A stretch of 64,000 nt of DNA. Origin: Salvia splendens (lineage: Eukaryota > Streptophyta > Magnoliopsida > Lamiales > Lamiaceae). Under the pieces are notes generated by a model. It searched no databases, was not told the origin of the DNA, and saw only the letters and a program-made list of their open reading frames with translations. Location of the stretch: NCBI RefSeq assembly GCF_004379255.2, contig NC_056046.1:7192001-7256000 (forward strand). The letters are read 5' to 3'. Of the stretch, positions 46,638 through 57,542 are shown piece by piece; the first letter of the stretch is position 1; each line of letters begins with the position of its first letter. The position numbers and the translations under genes were made by a program.

Positions 46638-49600
46638 ATGTCTACCGACTCCAACACCGCCGCTGCCACCACCGCCGCCGCCATTCCCTCCACCATGGCG
46701 ACCACTGGACCGGTCAACACTTCATCGATTCCCTCGATGATGCCAACTTCTGGCTTCCCAGCCGCTTCATCCACCGTCCCTTGGGTTTGGGACAACCCCT
46801 TCGGGGCGTCCACTGGTTCCACCTTTGGTGGTTCGGTTGGTTCCACTTTTAGTGGTTCCTTCGGATCCTTTAATGGATCGAGTGTTGGTGCCTTCGGGCT
46901 CAATACTAGTGTTGGATCTTTCGGGATCAACACGAATGCTGGGGCCTTCGGGTCTCATGCGGGTGCTAGTCCCTTCGGGGCTGGTACGACCATGGCGGGC
47001 TCTATGCCCAACATGAATGGTGGGGGCTCTATGCCCAACCAAGTTGTTGGCTCCTTCGGGGGCAACGGAATTGGTTCCTTCCAAGGACCAACTGCGGCAC
47101 CTTTGGCACCAAGAATGATGCCACCTGCCGAGAAGCCACCAAAGTTTGGAGGATCTGACTTCAAGCGGTGGTACCAGAAGATGTTGTTCTACTTGACAAC
47201 ATTGGGCGTCGCCAACTTCCTCACGGAGAACGAGCCGCCCGCGCCAAGCGACCAAGAGACTAGGCTCGAAGTCATGGCGGACTATGAAGCTTGGAGAAAA
47301 GGGGATTATCTATGTAAAAACTTTATTTTAAGTGCATTAGATGATAGCCTCTATAATGTATACTCCAATGTAACCACATCTAAACAAATGTGGGAAAGCC
47401 TAGAGAAGAAATATAGCATAGACAATGCTGCAGGGACTGAACAGGTTGTAGCATCCAAGTTTATGGACTACAAGATGGTCGACTCTCGACCCATCATGGA
47501 GCAAGTCCAAGAGCTCCAAATGATCATCCACTCCTTAGTGGCTGAAGGGATGACCTTGCCCGATAAGTTCCTAAGGTGCACGATCATTGACAAGCTCCCT
47601 CCAAGTTGGAAGGACTTCAAGAGTTATCTCAAGCACAAGCGAAAGCAGATGACCCTTGAAGACTTGATCGTGAAGTTGCGCATTGAGGCCGACGTGCGCA
47701 AAAGTGATCAAAAGGCTAAGGGCTTCACCCCAAATGAAGCCAAAGCCAACCTGTTGGAGCGGGGCGGTCCCTCCAACAAACGCCCTCGCCCAAACCGTCC
47801 AAACGACAAAGGGAAGGGAAAGCAGCCTTCAAAGAAGTTTGAAGGCGACTGCTACAAATGTGGCAAACCGGGCCACTTTGCCAAAGACTGCCGCAGCAAG
47901 AAGAAGAAGCCGGCAGCCCACGTCGTTGAGAAGGAGTTCAAGGACTGGGATGAGAACGACCTCATTGCAGTGGTCACTGAAGAGGTTAACCTTGTTGATA
48001 ACAAGGGAGGCTGGTACATCGACACCGGCGCTACTGCTCATGTTTGCTCCGACAGGAGCAAGTTTGCCTCCTACACTGCTGTTGAAGGGAGGAAGATCAA
48101 CATGGGGAATCAAGCATCGTCAGAAGTCCTCGGCGTTGGCAACGTGATTCTCATGATGACGTCTGGCCTAACTATCACTTTGAAGGATGTGCTGCATGTC
48201 CCGGACATCCGCAAGAACCTAGTGTCAGGATCAATACTAGTTAATAAAGGGTTTAAACTTGTATTTGAGTCCGATAGGTTTGTCTTGTATAAGTTTGGAA
48301 AATCCATCGGAAAAGGTTATGTAACCGATGGGCTTTTCAAGCTTAGTGTAGCAACTCGAAGTGTTGCGAAGCCATTGGCCAATAAGAATAAAGCATCTAC
48401 TTCCTCTTATTTGATTGAGCCTTCAAATTTGTGGCATTGTAGATTGGGACATGTAAATTCAAAAGCCATTAAAAGATTAGTAAATTTAGATTTACTAAAG
48501 GCTAATGAATTGGATATCCAAGATAAATGTGAAATTTGTCTTGAAGCAAAAATGACTAAGTTGCCGTTTCACTCGGTTGAACGAAGCACAAAACCCCTTG
48601 AATTAATTCACACGGATGTATGTGATTTAAAGATGTTGCAAACTAGAGGTGGTAAAAAGTACTTTATCACTTTCATAGATGATTGCACAAGATATTGCTA
48701 CATTTATCTTTTAAGAAGCAAAGATGAAGCAATAGAGGCGTTCAAAAATTATAAGAACGAAGTTGAGAATCAACTTGGTTGTAAAATCAAAATGATTCGA
48801 AGCGATAGAGGAGGCGAATATGTAGCCCCGTTTGAGGAGTTATGCAACGCAAGTGGTATAATTCATCAAACAACTGCTCCATATTCACCACAATCCAATG
48901 GTGTTGCAGAACGCAAGAATCGAACTCTAAAAGAGATGATGAATGCACTGCTACTCAGTTCAGGATTACCACATAACATGTGGGGGGAAGCTGTTTTGAC
49001 AGCAAACTATATCTTGAATAAAATCCCTCTCAAAGGAAAAGATGTTACTCCTTATGAGTTGTGGAAGGGAAGGAAGCCATCCTACAAATACCTCAAAGTG
49101 TGGGGGTGTTTGGCAAAGGTGATGGTTCCTCCGCCCAAAGAAGTTACAATCGGACCTAAGACGGTTGATTGCATCTTCATTGGATATGCACTTAACAGTA
49201 GTGCATATCGATTTGTTGTTCACAAGTCTGAAATATCGACTATCACAGTAGGAACAACAATTGAGTCGAGGAATGCTGTATTTCTCGAAAATACCTTTCC
49301 TTGCAAAGATAAGGAAAAAGTATCAACCAATTCTGAGACAAGAATTGAAGAAGCCACTAGTTCTAAACAAGTGGAAGAAGAAGCCACTAGTTCTAAATCA
49401 ACAGATGCGGAACCTGAATCGCGCAAGCGTGCAAGGCCCGATCCAAAAGATACAGTACTAAGACGTGGTAATAGAGTCAGAACACCAAAAACTTTTGGTC
49501 CTGACTACATTGCTTTCATGTTGGATGAAGAACCAACATCGATAAAAGTAGCCTTTGCTGGCCCAGACGGGCTGCATTGGAGAGAAGCTGTTCAAAGCGA

Positions 49601-51071
49601 AATTGATTCAATTTTGCTAAACCACACATGGGTGTTGGTTGATTTGCCCGAAGGTGCTAAACCTTTAGGATGCAAATGGGTTCTTAAAAGAAAGTTTAAG
49701 GCCGATGGAACAGTTGATAAGTATAAAGCCCGATTAGTAGTAAAGGGTTTTAAACAAAAAGAAGGACATGACTTCTTCGATACCTATTCACCTGTAACAA
49801 GGATTACATCTATCCGGGTGCTTCTCGCTATTGCTGCATTGCACAATCTCGAGATTCATCAAATGGATGTAAAGACCGCGTTTCTGAATGGTGAACTAGA
49901 AGACGAAATCTACATGGAACAACCCGAAGGGTTTGTAGTACCTGGACAAGAGAAAAAGGTATGCAAGCTCGTGAAATCCCTATATGGATTGAAACAAGCG
50001 CCATTGCAATGGCACTTGAAGTTTGATAATGTGATGTTATCAAATGGGTTTAAAATCAACGAGTGCGACAAATGTGTCTACATCAAGAGCACTAATAACG
50101 GTCATGTTATAGTGTGTCTCTACGTTGATGATATGTTAATCTTGGGTAGCAACACTCAAGTAATTAACGATACAAAGGCCATGTTAAAGAGAAACTTTGA
50201 CATGAAAGACATGGGTCTAGCCGATGTAATTCTTGGAATGAAGATTCTAAGAACGAATGATGGAATCATCTTAACACAATCACATTATGTTGAGAAGATA
50301 TTGAATAAATTCAAAGCCTATGATGGCGCGCCGGTTAAGACTCCAATTGAACTCGACGTTCACTTGAGCAAAAACAAAGGCGAGCCCGTTGCACAAGAAG
50401 AGTATGCACGGGTCATCGGGTGCATTATGTACTTGACTAATTGCACTCGACCTGACATTGCTTGTGCCGTGAACAAGTTAAGTCGTTACACGAGCAATCC
50501 AAGCAAAGAGCATTGGAGAGCTCTTGTGAGGGTTTTGAGATATTTAAAACACACTCAAAATCTTGGGCTACACTTCTCGAGATACCCCCCGGTGCTTGAA
50601 GGGTACTGTGATGCCAATTGGATATCCGATAATAGAGACTCACTTTCAACAAGTGGATATGTCTTTACTATTGGGGGTGGTGCTGTATCGTGGAAATCCA
50701 CAAAACAGACCTGTATAGCCCGATCAACAATGGAATCAGAGTTCATTGCCTTGGATAAGGCTGGTGAGGAAGCCGAGTGGCTTAAGAACTTCCTTGAAGA
50801 CATTCCATGTTGGTCTAAGCCAGTGCCACCAGTGCTGATTCACTGCGATAGCCAAGCGGCTATTGGAAGGGCAAACAATGGTTTCTATAACGGTAAGTCT
50901 CGACATATACGTCGACGACATAACACCGTGAGACATTTGATCACAACAGGGGTGATTACAATTGACTATGTGAAGTCAATAGATAATCTAGCGGATCCGC
51001 TAACCAAAGGGTTAAACCGTGATCAAATGAATAAGTTGCTAGAGGGAATGGGTTTGAAATCCACAAACTAA
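46638..51071 (+). CDS. Copia gag-pol polyprotein (element 2)
   Basis: Intact 1477-residue polyprotein. The first ATG (46638) opens a long Gly/Ser/Phe-rich N-terminal extension with repeated G-S-F-G and G-A-F-G units (about residues 60-150). Then come a UBN2-type gag, a zinc knuckle [14 protein letters not shown] at 405-418, protease D-T-G-A near 462, W-H-C-R-L-G-H, integrase with R-S-D-R-G-G-E-Y and A-E-R-K-N-R, reverse transcriptase with Y-V-D-D near 1162, and RNase H near the end with A-D-P-L-T-K. No stop or frameshift is seen. It is clearly a different copia lineage from element 1, by sequence and LTR length. The FG-like N-terminal repeats are unusual for a copia gag. Confidence 0.96.
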   Translation: MSTDSNTAAATTAAAIPSTMATTGPVNTSSIPSMMPTSGFPAASSTVPWVWDNPFGASTGSTFGGSVGSTFSGSFGSFNGSSVGAFGLNTSVGSFGINTNAGAFGSHAGASPFGAGTTMAGSMPNMNGGGSMPNQVVGSFGGNGIGSFQGPTAAPLAPRMMPPAEKPPKFGGSDFKRWYQKMLFYLTTLGVANFLTENEPPAPSDQETRLEVMADYEAWRKGDYLCKNFILSALDDSLYNVYSNVTTSKQMWESLEKKYSIDNAAGTEQVVASKFMDYKMVDSRPIMEQVQELQMIIHSLVAEGMTLPDKFLRCTIIDKLPPSWKDFKSYLKHKRKQMTLEDLIVKLRIEADVRKSDQKAKGFTPNEAKANLLERGGPSNKRPRPNRPNDKGKGKQPSKKFEGDCYKCGKPGHFAKDCRSKKKKPAAHVVEKEFKDWDENDLIAVVTEEVNLVDNKGGWYIDTGATAHVCSDRSKFASYTAVEGRKINMGNQASSEVLGVGNVILMMTSGLTITLKDVLHVPDIRKNLVSGSILVNKGFKLVFESDRFVLYKFGKSIGKGYVTDGLFKLSVATRSVAKPLANKNKASTSSYLIEPSNLWHCRLGHVNSKAIKRLVNLDLLKANELDIQDKCEICLEAKMTKLPFHSVERSTKPLELIHTDVCDLKMLQTRGGKKYFITFIDDCTRYCYIYLLRSKDEAIEAFKNYKNEVENQLGCKIKMIRSDRGGEYVAPFEELCNASGIIHQTTAPYSPQSNGVAERKNRTLKEMMNALLLSSGLPHNMWGEAVLTANYILNKIPLKGKDVTPYELWKGRKPSYKYLKVWGCLAKVMVPPPKEVTIGPKTVDCIFIGYALNSSAYRFVVHKSEISTITVGTTIESRNAVFLENTFPCKDKEKVSTNSETRIEEATSSKQVEEEATSSKSTDAEPESRKRARPDPKDTVLRRGNRVRTPKTFGPDYIAFMLDEEPTSIKVAFAGPDGLHWREAVQSEIDSILLNHTWVLVDLPEGAKPLGCKWVLKRKFKADGTVDKYKARLVVKGFKQKEGHDFFDTYSPVTRITSIRVLLAIAALHNLEIHQMDVKTAFLNGELEDEIYMEQPEGFVVPGQEKKVCKLVKSLYGLKQAPLQWHLKFDNVMLSNGFKINECDKCVYIKSTNNGHVIVCLYVDDMLILGSNTQVINDTKAMLKRNFDMKDMGLADVILGMKILRTNDGIILTQSHYVEKILNKFKAYDGAPVKTPIELDVHLSKNKGEPVAQEEYARVIGCIMYLTNCTRPDIACAVNKLSRYTSNPSKEHWRALVRVLRYLKHTQNLGLHFSRYPPVLEGYCDANWISDNRDSLSTSGYVFTIGGGAVSWKSTKQTCIARSTMESEFIALDKAGEEAEWLKNFLEDIPCWSKPVPPVLIHCDSQAAIGRANNGFYNGKSRHIRRRHNTVRHLITTGVITIDYVKSIDNLADPLTKGLNRDQMNKLLEGMGLKSTN

Positions 51072-51637
51072 AGAATTATCATAGTGGTAACCCAACCATG
51101 ATGACTGGAGATCCCAAGAACTTGGTTCAAAGGGACAACTAAGCTATGAGAGTTCATGGAAAAACACTCAAACTATATCTATTCCCTAGAGAGCAATAGA
51201 GTGTTGGAGAACTTGCCTCGTGGTAAAGGCTAAGTCTATGACTTTTAATGGTTCTTAAGGATCTCAAAGAGATGGAATTCTCAAAGAGACCAAGTATGGC
51301 AAGGTACTTGACTAAGAATCACCTACGTAAGTGCGAAGTGTGGTCGCTTCATAAAAAACGCACTTATGAATCCAAAGTGGTGTCCAAGACCGCAATGGAC
51401 ACAAAACGTGAGAACGGATGAGGTTGAGGTGTTTAAGTGTTAACACCATTGTCTCGGTGCACGCCGTGGGGGATTAGTTCAAAGCATCGCGCTACTAAGC
51501 CGCCTGTGTATCCGATGGTGTCGACTATGGAGGGTTCAAAGTCAACAACTACCTATCCTTATGCTTATATACCTCGCGAGGGTTGAGCTTGTGTCTGCAT
51601 GCATATGCATTCGGCTATTTCCACTCATGTGGGGGAT
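51072..51637 (+). other. Untranslated 3' part of copia element 2
   Basis: 566 bp between the gag-pol stop and the 3' LTR, ending in the purine-rich GTGGGGGAT. No second frame or recognisable domain is present. Confidence 0.7.
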
Positions 51638-52055
51638 TGTAAAAAATCATGGATTAAATATGCCCGGTCAATGGATTTTGACCAAATAATAAATGTGACG
51701 AGACATTTAATTTTGTGAAATTAAATGACATAGCGTCGATCTACATTTTACGTAGGTAAATGTAGTATATTCACTTTCTCAAATCCGATTTCCGGTGAGT
51801 GAGAAATAGTGGATTAAAGTTGGGCATAATTAGCTTTTAATTAAAGCTTGGAGATGGAGCTTAGGGAATAATTAACTAGTGTTAATTATCCCACATTGGA
51901 GGATTAACACATCTTTAATGTGTATAAATTAAGTGACTTTATGTTACTTAATAATTATAGTGGACCAAGATGGGTGAAAGAGCCCACACGCGCGCACACG
52001 CGCGCGCCGCCGCCGCCCGCCCGCCCGAGCCCGAGCCCGTGCCCGTGCCCGTGCA

Positions 52056-52095
<40 letters not shown>

Positions 52096-52870
52096 GTCGC
52101 GGGCGCGGGCCGCGGGCCTCGGGCCTCGGGCCTCGGGCCCGGGCCCGAGCCCGATCCCGAGCCCGATCCCGAGCCCGATCCCGATCTCGATCCCGATCTC
52201 GATCTCGATCTTGATCTTGATCTTGGACTTGGACTTGGATCTTGGCAATTGGTCTTTGGGTGGTCTTTGGGCTTGGTGCTTGGCCCAAACTATTCTTTTT
52301 GGACCACCGCCGAGTCAGCAATCCAAGTGGCTTGACACGTCGTCAAGCGAGGCACAGTCACGGTTGCCACGTGAGAAATCCACACGCTCCACACACGGAT
52401 GGCACACTCCTGCCACACGTCTGTAACCGACGTCGGTTACGAATTGCCATGATGACAGCCATCATGGCTGTTGACCCCCTGCAGTGGACTGAGCCTATAA
52501 ATAGGCCAGCCATTCCATGCATCACTACACAATTCAAAAAGCATTCTGCATCATAAGCTCTCTCCCTCTCCCTGCATAGTTTTTTCTGTCGAAGCTCTGC
52601 CCTCTCCTCCATCCAGTTCGCCGGAGCTCTGTTGATTGCGGTGCTGCATCAATAGAGACGTAGCCGTTTTACCTTTGGGGACGACACGCCAAACCGAAGA
52701 GCACTACCGGGGCGTATCTCGTCTTGCGGGAAGAGGCCTCCTCGACTCGGCTAATCACACTGGTTTAGTAGTTTCGATTATACGTTGTATTTTTAAGTTC
52801 AGTTCTTCCTTTCCTTTCTTTTGGGTTGTATTACGCCCGGTAGTTATCTTTGTAATCCGAGAAACCAACA
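51638..52870 (+). repeat. 3' LTR of copia element 2
   Basis: 1233 bp. Compared with the 5' LTR it has more GTGCTC units (6), fewer GGACTT units (2), more GATCTT units (3), a short extra ATTTTA-type segment near 51745, and about 41 extra bp near 52311-52351. The extra segment includes the inverted repeat CTTGACACGTCGTCAAG (52331-52347). Confidence 0.95.
51983..52243. repeat. Hexanucleotide ladder in the 3' LTR
   Basis: Same order of hexamer blocks as in the 5' LTR but with different unit numbers: GTGCTC 6 against 3, GATCTT 3 against 1, GGACTT 2 against 7. Confidence 0.93.
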
Positions 52871-52991
52871 AAAATTGCGTATCAAACCCAACTCCTTCGA
52901 TGAACAATATCTTTACCAAAAATAAATCAATATTAGTAGTACTCCCTCGTCCTATAAAATAGGGACTTTGAGAATAGCACAAATATTATTA

Positions 52992-53920
52992 TGGTGTGAT
53001 TGGTTCGCTAAAAGGTTTTTATGGGTTTACATATATACGTTTTCCAATGAGCAGTGATAGCTAATCCTTTGAAAATTGGTGTTTGGTAAAATAGGGTTAC
53101 TGACTTAATCCTTCATTTGGTAGGCGTTACATGTTTCATCCCAACATCAGATTAAATATTGTGATGACAAATATATCCCTGCTTTTGGGAATGAAATGTC
53201 TGCATCACCCTCCATCGAGTGTGAGACCAAAAATCAAACACCTCATCAACGTTTTCCCCTCGGTCGGCCGCCATTTCTCCCACCATCTAAACCCACAGCC
53301 ACCAACGCCGAAGCAAGACCCATACGCCCTACTCAAAGAGGATCCCGTCCAAGTTCTATCAGACCTTTGGGTCAAATCATTCTCCCAAACGAAAAAGCCC
53401 TTCCAAAACCTCACCGGCTTCCTCACAAAACTCGACCTCTGGGTCCTCGCCTATCAGCACGCCTGCGCTCACACAACCGGCTCCTACCCTCCCAAAAACG
53501 CAATTCCGTCCCACACGCTCTCTAGCCTTGTCTCCCTCCGCGATGCCGTCGTTCACAACCAGTTCCGATGGAATTCGAAGCTCGAGCAGCTCATCCGCAG
53601 CCCCAAGGAGAAGCAAAGAATGAGGGCCTTCTAGTCGGCTTGGTATGGGTAGTTGCATGTAGAGGTGGAAGAGTGTGAGGGCAAATTAGGTATAAAGATG
53701 CAAATCGGGTAGTCGGAGATCTAGAGAAAAATTTATACCACCAATTTGCTCTGATAGTAAAATGCCTCAAACACCGATAGTAATCTAAAATTTCAGTCAG
53801 ATCCGACTATTTTATTCCGGGTTCTCCGACAAAATGGAGTTGTACCAAACGAGGGAGAAGGGGGTAAAAGGTGGCCTTTTATTGGCTTTTAGGGGTTTTT
53901 ATGGGCTACCAATCATGCCT
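52992..53920. mobile_element. PIF/Harbinger-like non-autonomous element carrying a gene-like ORF
   Basis: Ends are TGGTGTGATTGGT and ACCAATCATGCCT, imperfect inverse copies of 13 bp, with further similarity inside (TTTTTATGGG near both ends). TTA flanks both sides (52989-52991 and 53921-53923), the Harbinger-type target duplication. Length is 929 bp. It encodes no transposase but carries a 167-codon frame that is more GC-rich than its surroundings. This arrangement fits a Pack-type element that captured host gene sequence. Confidence 0.68.
53131..53634 (+). CDS. Unrecognised 167-aa ORF carried by the PIF-like element
   Basis: The frame runs from ATG 53131 to TAG 53632. I do not recognise the product. 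The first 60 residues look like translated non-coding sequence. From about residue 65 the composition becomes protein-like and GC-rich, with segments such as P-Y-A-L-L-K-E-D-P-V-Q-V-L-S-D-L-W-V-K and L-T-G-F-L-T-K-L-D-L-W-V-L-A-Y-Q, followed by a Ser/Leu-rich region and a basic tail. No signal peptide or membrane helix is evident. No intron is apparent. It could be a captured exon of a host gene, or a captured processed copy. Whether it is expressed is unknown. Confidence 0.4.
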   Translation: MFHPNIRLNIVMTNISLLLGMKCLHHPPSSVRPKIKHLINVFPSVGRHFSHHLNPQPPTPKQDPYALLKEDPVQVLSDLWVKSFSQTKKPFQNLTGFLTKLDLWVLAYQHACAHTTGSYPPKNAIPSHTLSSLVSLRDAVVHNQFRWNSKLEQLIRSPKEKQRMRAF

Positions 53921-54545
53921 TTAGTGAAGAATGGAGCCCACCTTATAAGAGATAAAAACAATTTCCCAAAATAGAAAGAGACTATTTTTGTAGGATGAAC
54001 CAAATGGAAAGGAAGGCTATTTTTATGGACTGAGGGAGTATAATACTACAAGGAATGGGTCCGAACACTTACTTCGATCTTTACAACATGTTAAGTTTTA
54101 AAGGTGGCTCTCGATTAACACTACTCATCTCTTTGCATATGCTTGTCGTCTCCCCTTGTTTGGACTGTGTACAATTGTTCAATGAAGCACATATTCCCAC
54201 TTGTGCCTATATCTCTCGACGTCTTGTAAACCGAAGAATAAACTATGAAAATCTTCAAAGTATATGCCTATGTTAGTGAAGAAACATTATGTCAAACCAA
54301 CAACAAACTTCATCTTTTTCGGAGAAGATTGCTTAAAAGGACAACTCGGTATGCCTTTGAGCCATGCCTACCAGCAAGGCAATTCAATCATGTAAACCTC
54401 TAATTGCAGAAGCTATGCGTCTTGTACAACTTAGACCGCCGAATTGCTACACAATGTGCAACACTAATACTCTGTGAAGTGCTTCTACACGTCTAGCAAC
54501 CTTTGATCATGTGCAACTGGACATGTTTTTACTCTATTTACAAAA

Positions 54546-54863
54546 GGGATAATAATTATTTAAATCACGAAGTTTGGTCAAATTTTAGTTTGTCCCATGA
54601 ACTTTGAAATTGAAATACTACATAACGAAGTTTGATTTTTTCTCAATTGTCTTATCAATGGAATGAGAAAATAAAGGAATATAAAGAAAAAAATATGAAG
54701 TATTTATTTTAATGAAACACGTCATTTTTTTAATATCGTTAAAAGATGAAATTTTGTGCACGGATTAGACAATTGAGAAAATTTTGAAATTTCGTAATTT
54801 AATATTCCAATTTCAAATGACTAGAATTTAACTAAACCTCGTGATTTAAATAACTATTAACCC
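54546..54863. mobile_element. Mutator-like MITE with long terminal inverted repeats
   Basis: The left arm starts GGGATAATAATTATTTAAAT and the right end is an inverse copy ending ATTTAAATAACTATTAACCC. The similarity between arms runs for about 100 bp, through CTCAATTGTCTTA and GACAATTGAGAAAA. The 9-bp flanks TTTACAAAA and TTTAAAAGA agree at seven of nine positions, as expected for an aged 9-bp target duplication. There is no coding content. Confidence 0.65.
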
Positions 54864-55411
54864 TTTAAAAGATTATACTCAACCCTAGCCATTCAAGATA
54901 GTCATATTTTCCTTTTAGTTTTCCTTTTGAATATCCATTTTTCTTATTTAGTGAAAAATATCTCTTATCTCTCGTCATTATAATATTGAATTATTTTTTT
55001 TTATATTTAAATTCATTAAACAACTCCATCATAGAACTCTTCACATTCAAGAAAATGGTCAGTTATAAAAAATCATATTGAAACAAAAGAAATCCTTTTT
55101 TTCTTTTTATTGTTAATTAAAAGAATTGTTACATTTTTTAACTAGGACGACAATCATATTTATAAGTATACCTAACAATAATCTCTCATGCTTTTTTAGG
55201 TTGGCAACACTGAATTTGGCAACACTGAATTTGGCTCTTCGTTGATGAATTCTTTCCCCTTTCTGATTATAGCTATGGAAAAATAGGAGAAACATAACAC
55301 TAGAGTAGAATACAACAATTCAATTCGCATCACAATCATAATCCGATAATCCCAATACTATCAAATAATCGATTCAATTCCGCCATTGCTTCTTCTCCAA
55401 AACCCTAAAAT
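54864..55411. other. Intergenic spacer downstream of the expansin gene
   Basis: AT-rich DNA with no gene. It includes a short direct duplication of TTGGCAACACTGAATTTGGC-like sequence at about 55200-55233. The right end should hold the expansin 3' UTR. Confidence 0.5.
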
Positions 55412-56170
55412 CTAAGAATCGAACTGCTTACCTTCAAAGGACTGCCCAAATTCCCAATTCTTGGGGGTAACACTGTACGAAGGCAGCGTCACTCCATCGC
55501 TGCTCGTGATCTCAAACGACAGCGGTTGGTTCTTCAAATCCGCATTTATATGCCAATTCTGCCCCCAATTCCTCCCCATCGGCAGCCATCCCGTCCTCGA
55601 CCCCTTGATTTTAACAGCCGAGAGGTCCCCCGCGCCGGCGACGTTGCTAATCATCACCGATATAAACACTCCGCCGCCGCCGATCGTGAACCTCACGCCC
55701 CCCTCCTTCCGGCAGCGTATCCGCCGGTACTGCACCGGCATGTTGGAGGCCTTCCAGATGGCGATCTTCTCGAACGCCTCGATCGGGAGGACGAAGTGCG
55801 AGTTCGGCGGGTTGCACTTGCCGCCGGCGTCGGCGTCGAAGCCGAAATTGGGGGCGCAGAAGTTGGTGGCGGTGACGATGATGGAGGTGCCCGGGATGCA
55901 CCACCGGAGGTCCTCCACGCAGCGGATTTCGAAGCAGGCGCCGCAGATTTGGCCTTTCTCGAAGAGGACGGTGCTGAGGGCGGCGGTGGCTTTTCCGTAG
56001 CCGTTTTTGACTAGGTCGCCGTAGCCGCAGGCGCCGCCGACGGCGTCGATGGGGTCCGAGGCGGCGTAGTAGGTGGCGCGGGCGGGGTTCCAGTCGGAGT
56101 GGGAGGGGGTGGAGGGGAAGTAGTGTGAGGTGGCGAGGAGCGCCGACGAGAGGAGAAGGAGGAGGCGCAT
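55412..56170 (-). CDS. EXPA13: Alpha-expansin, EXPA13-like
   Basis: Secreted cell-wall loosening protein. One uninterrupted exon codes for 252 residues, slightly short for an alpha-expansin. The first 15 residues form a hydrophobic signal peptide. The GH45-like domain shows G-G-A-C-G-Y-G-D-L (45-53), G-A-C-F-E-I-R-C, and T-A-T-N-F-C-A-P-N. The C-terminal cellulose-binding-like domain shows K-G-S-R-T-G-W-L-P-M-G-R-N-W-G-Q-N-W. The canonical HFD motif reads H-F-V (125-127), and the segment V-L-P-I-E-A-F-E-K-I-A-I-W-K follows, as I recall for EXPA13 proteins. The GC-rich coding sequence produces long false frames on other strands. No intron is seen, whereas many expansin genes have one or two. 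Confidence 0.93.
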   Translation of the reverse strand: MRLLLLLSSALLATSHYFPSTPSHSDWNPARATYYAASDPIDAVGGACGYGDLVKNGYGKATAALSTVLFEKGQICGACFEIRCVEDLRWCIPGTSIIVTATNFCAPNFGFDADAGGKCNPPNSHFVLPIEAFEKIAIWKASNMPVQYRRIRCRKEGGVRFTIGGGGVFISVMISNVAGAGDLSAVKIKGSRTGWLPMGRNWGQNWHINADLKNQPLSFEITSSDGVTLPSYSVTPKNWEFGQSFEGKQFDS

Positions 56171-56939
56171 TTTGAGCGGTGGTGGTGGAGAGCGGAGAGG
56201 CGGCGGGGTGGGATTGGAGTGTGGAGTGGAATTGCCTTTTTCTTTTTCTTTTTTTCAAACTTAATAAAGTTAAAGTTTCTAATTTTGGGGAATGATGAAA
56301 TTAAACTATGTGGTATCATCTGGAAACTGTTCTTTTAGAAAAAATCAATTATTAGTTGTGAATTCAACTGACTTTAAGCTGTCGATGTAAACTGTAAAGT
56401 GTGTAATTTGTACTTAAAAATAACATCAAATATTATTCAAATAGGAGTAATATTTTTATTTGACTGATTTCATACTATTAAAATTATTGAAAATAGATTG
56501 AGATAGTATAAAAGAACTTGCTAATCATTAGCTTTCAATAAATTGCCTATTGGTAGTTACATAAATGACAATCACATGGCCATAAATGACATGTCTGAAT
56601 ATTCATGGACATTTTACAGATACAAATCGATGTAGAAGCAGTGTAAAGTTTCAAATCTGAATAAATTTACCCCAACGACCTTCCATGAGTCATGTTTTTG
56701 TACCCCATCTCCTCTACTCTTTTAACTGATTCAATTGATATTTATATTTTATCTACATTGTACATTGATTACTTAACTTAATATAAATTAAATAGTTATT
56801 TCAATTAATATAATGAACAAATAAAATATTTGATTCTTCCATAAAAATATGTTCAATTTAGTATTATCATTTTGTTAGTTCCACAAAAGTATACAGTGGC
56901 CCAAGAGAACTTTCTGTTTTGTACAACAGCTGAATATAA
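56171..56939. other. Expansin 5' flank, no further gene seen
   Basis: AT-rich sequence between the expansin start codon and the LTR element. It should hold the expansin promoter and 5' UTR; CT-rich sequence directly upstream of the ATG on the gene strand fits a 5' leader. Nothing else is recognised. Confidence 0.55.
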
Positions 56940-57512
56940 TGTGGACTAACGTTAGAAACCAAATAGCCCTGAGGCTGAGACTCCACATTGCAGCGATGTT
57001 TATTTGCCTCATGAACCATTCGCTCTTGCGTGTGCTGCAAATAAAACTTAAGACGAGAAAGAATCTCATCTCAAGTACGCAGTGCTATGATGTTAAGGAC
57101 CTAAATCCCTAACGATCCGATAAAACGGACAATAACGAGATAAAGATAATCCGGCGCCCGTGAGGGTCGGCGGAGATAAAGATCTGGGCGGCTGTGCGCG
57201 GGTTCCAACCCGTCGGGCAACGGCTACAGATCAGATATACGTTCCGGCTGTGCGCGGAGACCTTCCGTCGGGCAGCAGGTAGCGTAAGGAATTAGGGATT
57301 CAAAGAATCACATGTGGACTTGGCCAAAATAATATTGTATTTCATTGAATGAATATTATGGAAGACTCTACACATATTTATAATATGTGTGGATACAAAA
57401 AAGATATGCTAAATCCCTATAATATCTAAACAAAATAATAAAAGAAGATATGCTAAATCCCTATGATATCTAAACAAAATAATTATAATAGAAGAGAGTT
57501 AGGATCGTATCA
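56940..57512 (-). repeat. Downstream (3') LTR of the non-autonomous element
   Basis: 573 bp. Contains a TATAAATA box on the minus strand (plus-strand 57375-57382) inside the inverted repeat ACACATAT-TTATA-ATATGTGT, and a GC-rich repeated segment (GGCTGTGCGCGG ... CGTCGGGCA) at about 57190-57225 and 57246-57281. Confidence 0.88.
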
Positions 57513-57542
57513 ACTCCCCCACGGTTGAAATCCACATTGTCC

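Larger units (their letters stand above)
45373..52870 (+). mobile_element. Complete Ty1/Copia LTR retrotransposon with long LTRs, 7498 bp
   Basis: LTRs lie at 45373-46548 (1176 bp) and 51638-52870 (1233 bp); both start TGTAAAAAATC and end AACCAACA. The 5-bp AAAAT flanks both sides (45368-45372 and 52871-52875). One intact gag-pol frame (46638-51071) and a 566-bp untranslated 3' part ending in GTGGGGGAT lie between. No standard initiator-Met primer site follows the 5' LTR; the sequence there is ATCGCAAGACGAG. The LTRs differ mainly by indels: repeat-unit numbers, a 4-6 bp indel near 51745, and about 41 bp present only in the 3' LTR. Elsewhere they look nearly identical, so the insertion is young. 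It lies 266 bp upstream of the importin start codon. Confidence 0.97.
52940..54040. mobile_element. Stowaway MITE split by a nested element
   Basis: TACTCCCTCGTCCTATAAAAT at the left is mirrored by ATTTTTATGGACTGAGGGAGTA at the right. The halves (52940-52991 and 53921-54040) make up a MITE of about 170 bp, a usual Stowaway size. A 929-bp element occupies the middle. The left end lies only 69 bp from the copia 3' LTR. Confidence 0.82.

Noticed and set aside
54050..54540. Coding-looking stretch with short frames (for example 54055-54276)
   Set aside because: Frames are short, AT-rich, broken by stops, and show no motif; it may be decayed transposon sequence but I cannot support that.
55461..56014. 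Plus-strand frames of 162-179 codons opposite the expansin gene
   Set aside because: GC-rich codon composition of the expansin exon leaves the other strand open; the expansin frame is clearly the real one.
57088..57512. A shorter LTR beginning at TGTTAAGGACC
   Set aside because: The repeat continues without break to 56940 and 59253, giving equal 573-bp copies with TG...CA ends and near-matching target flanks.
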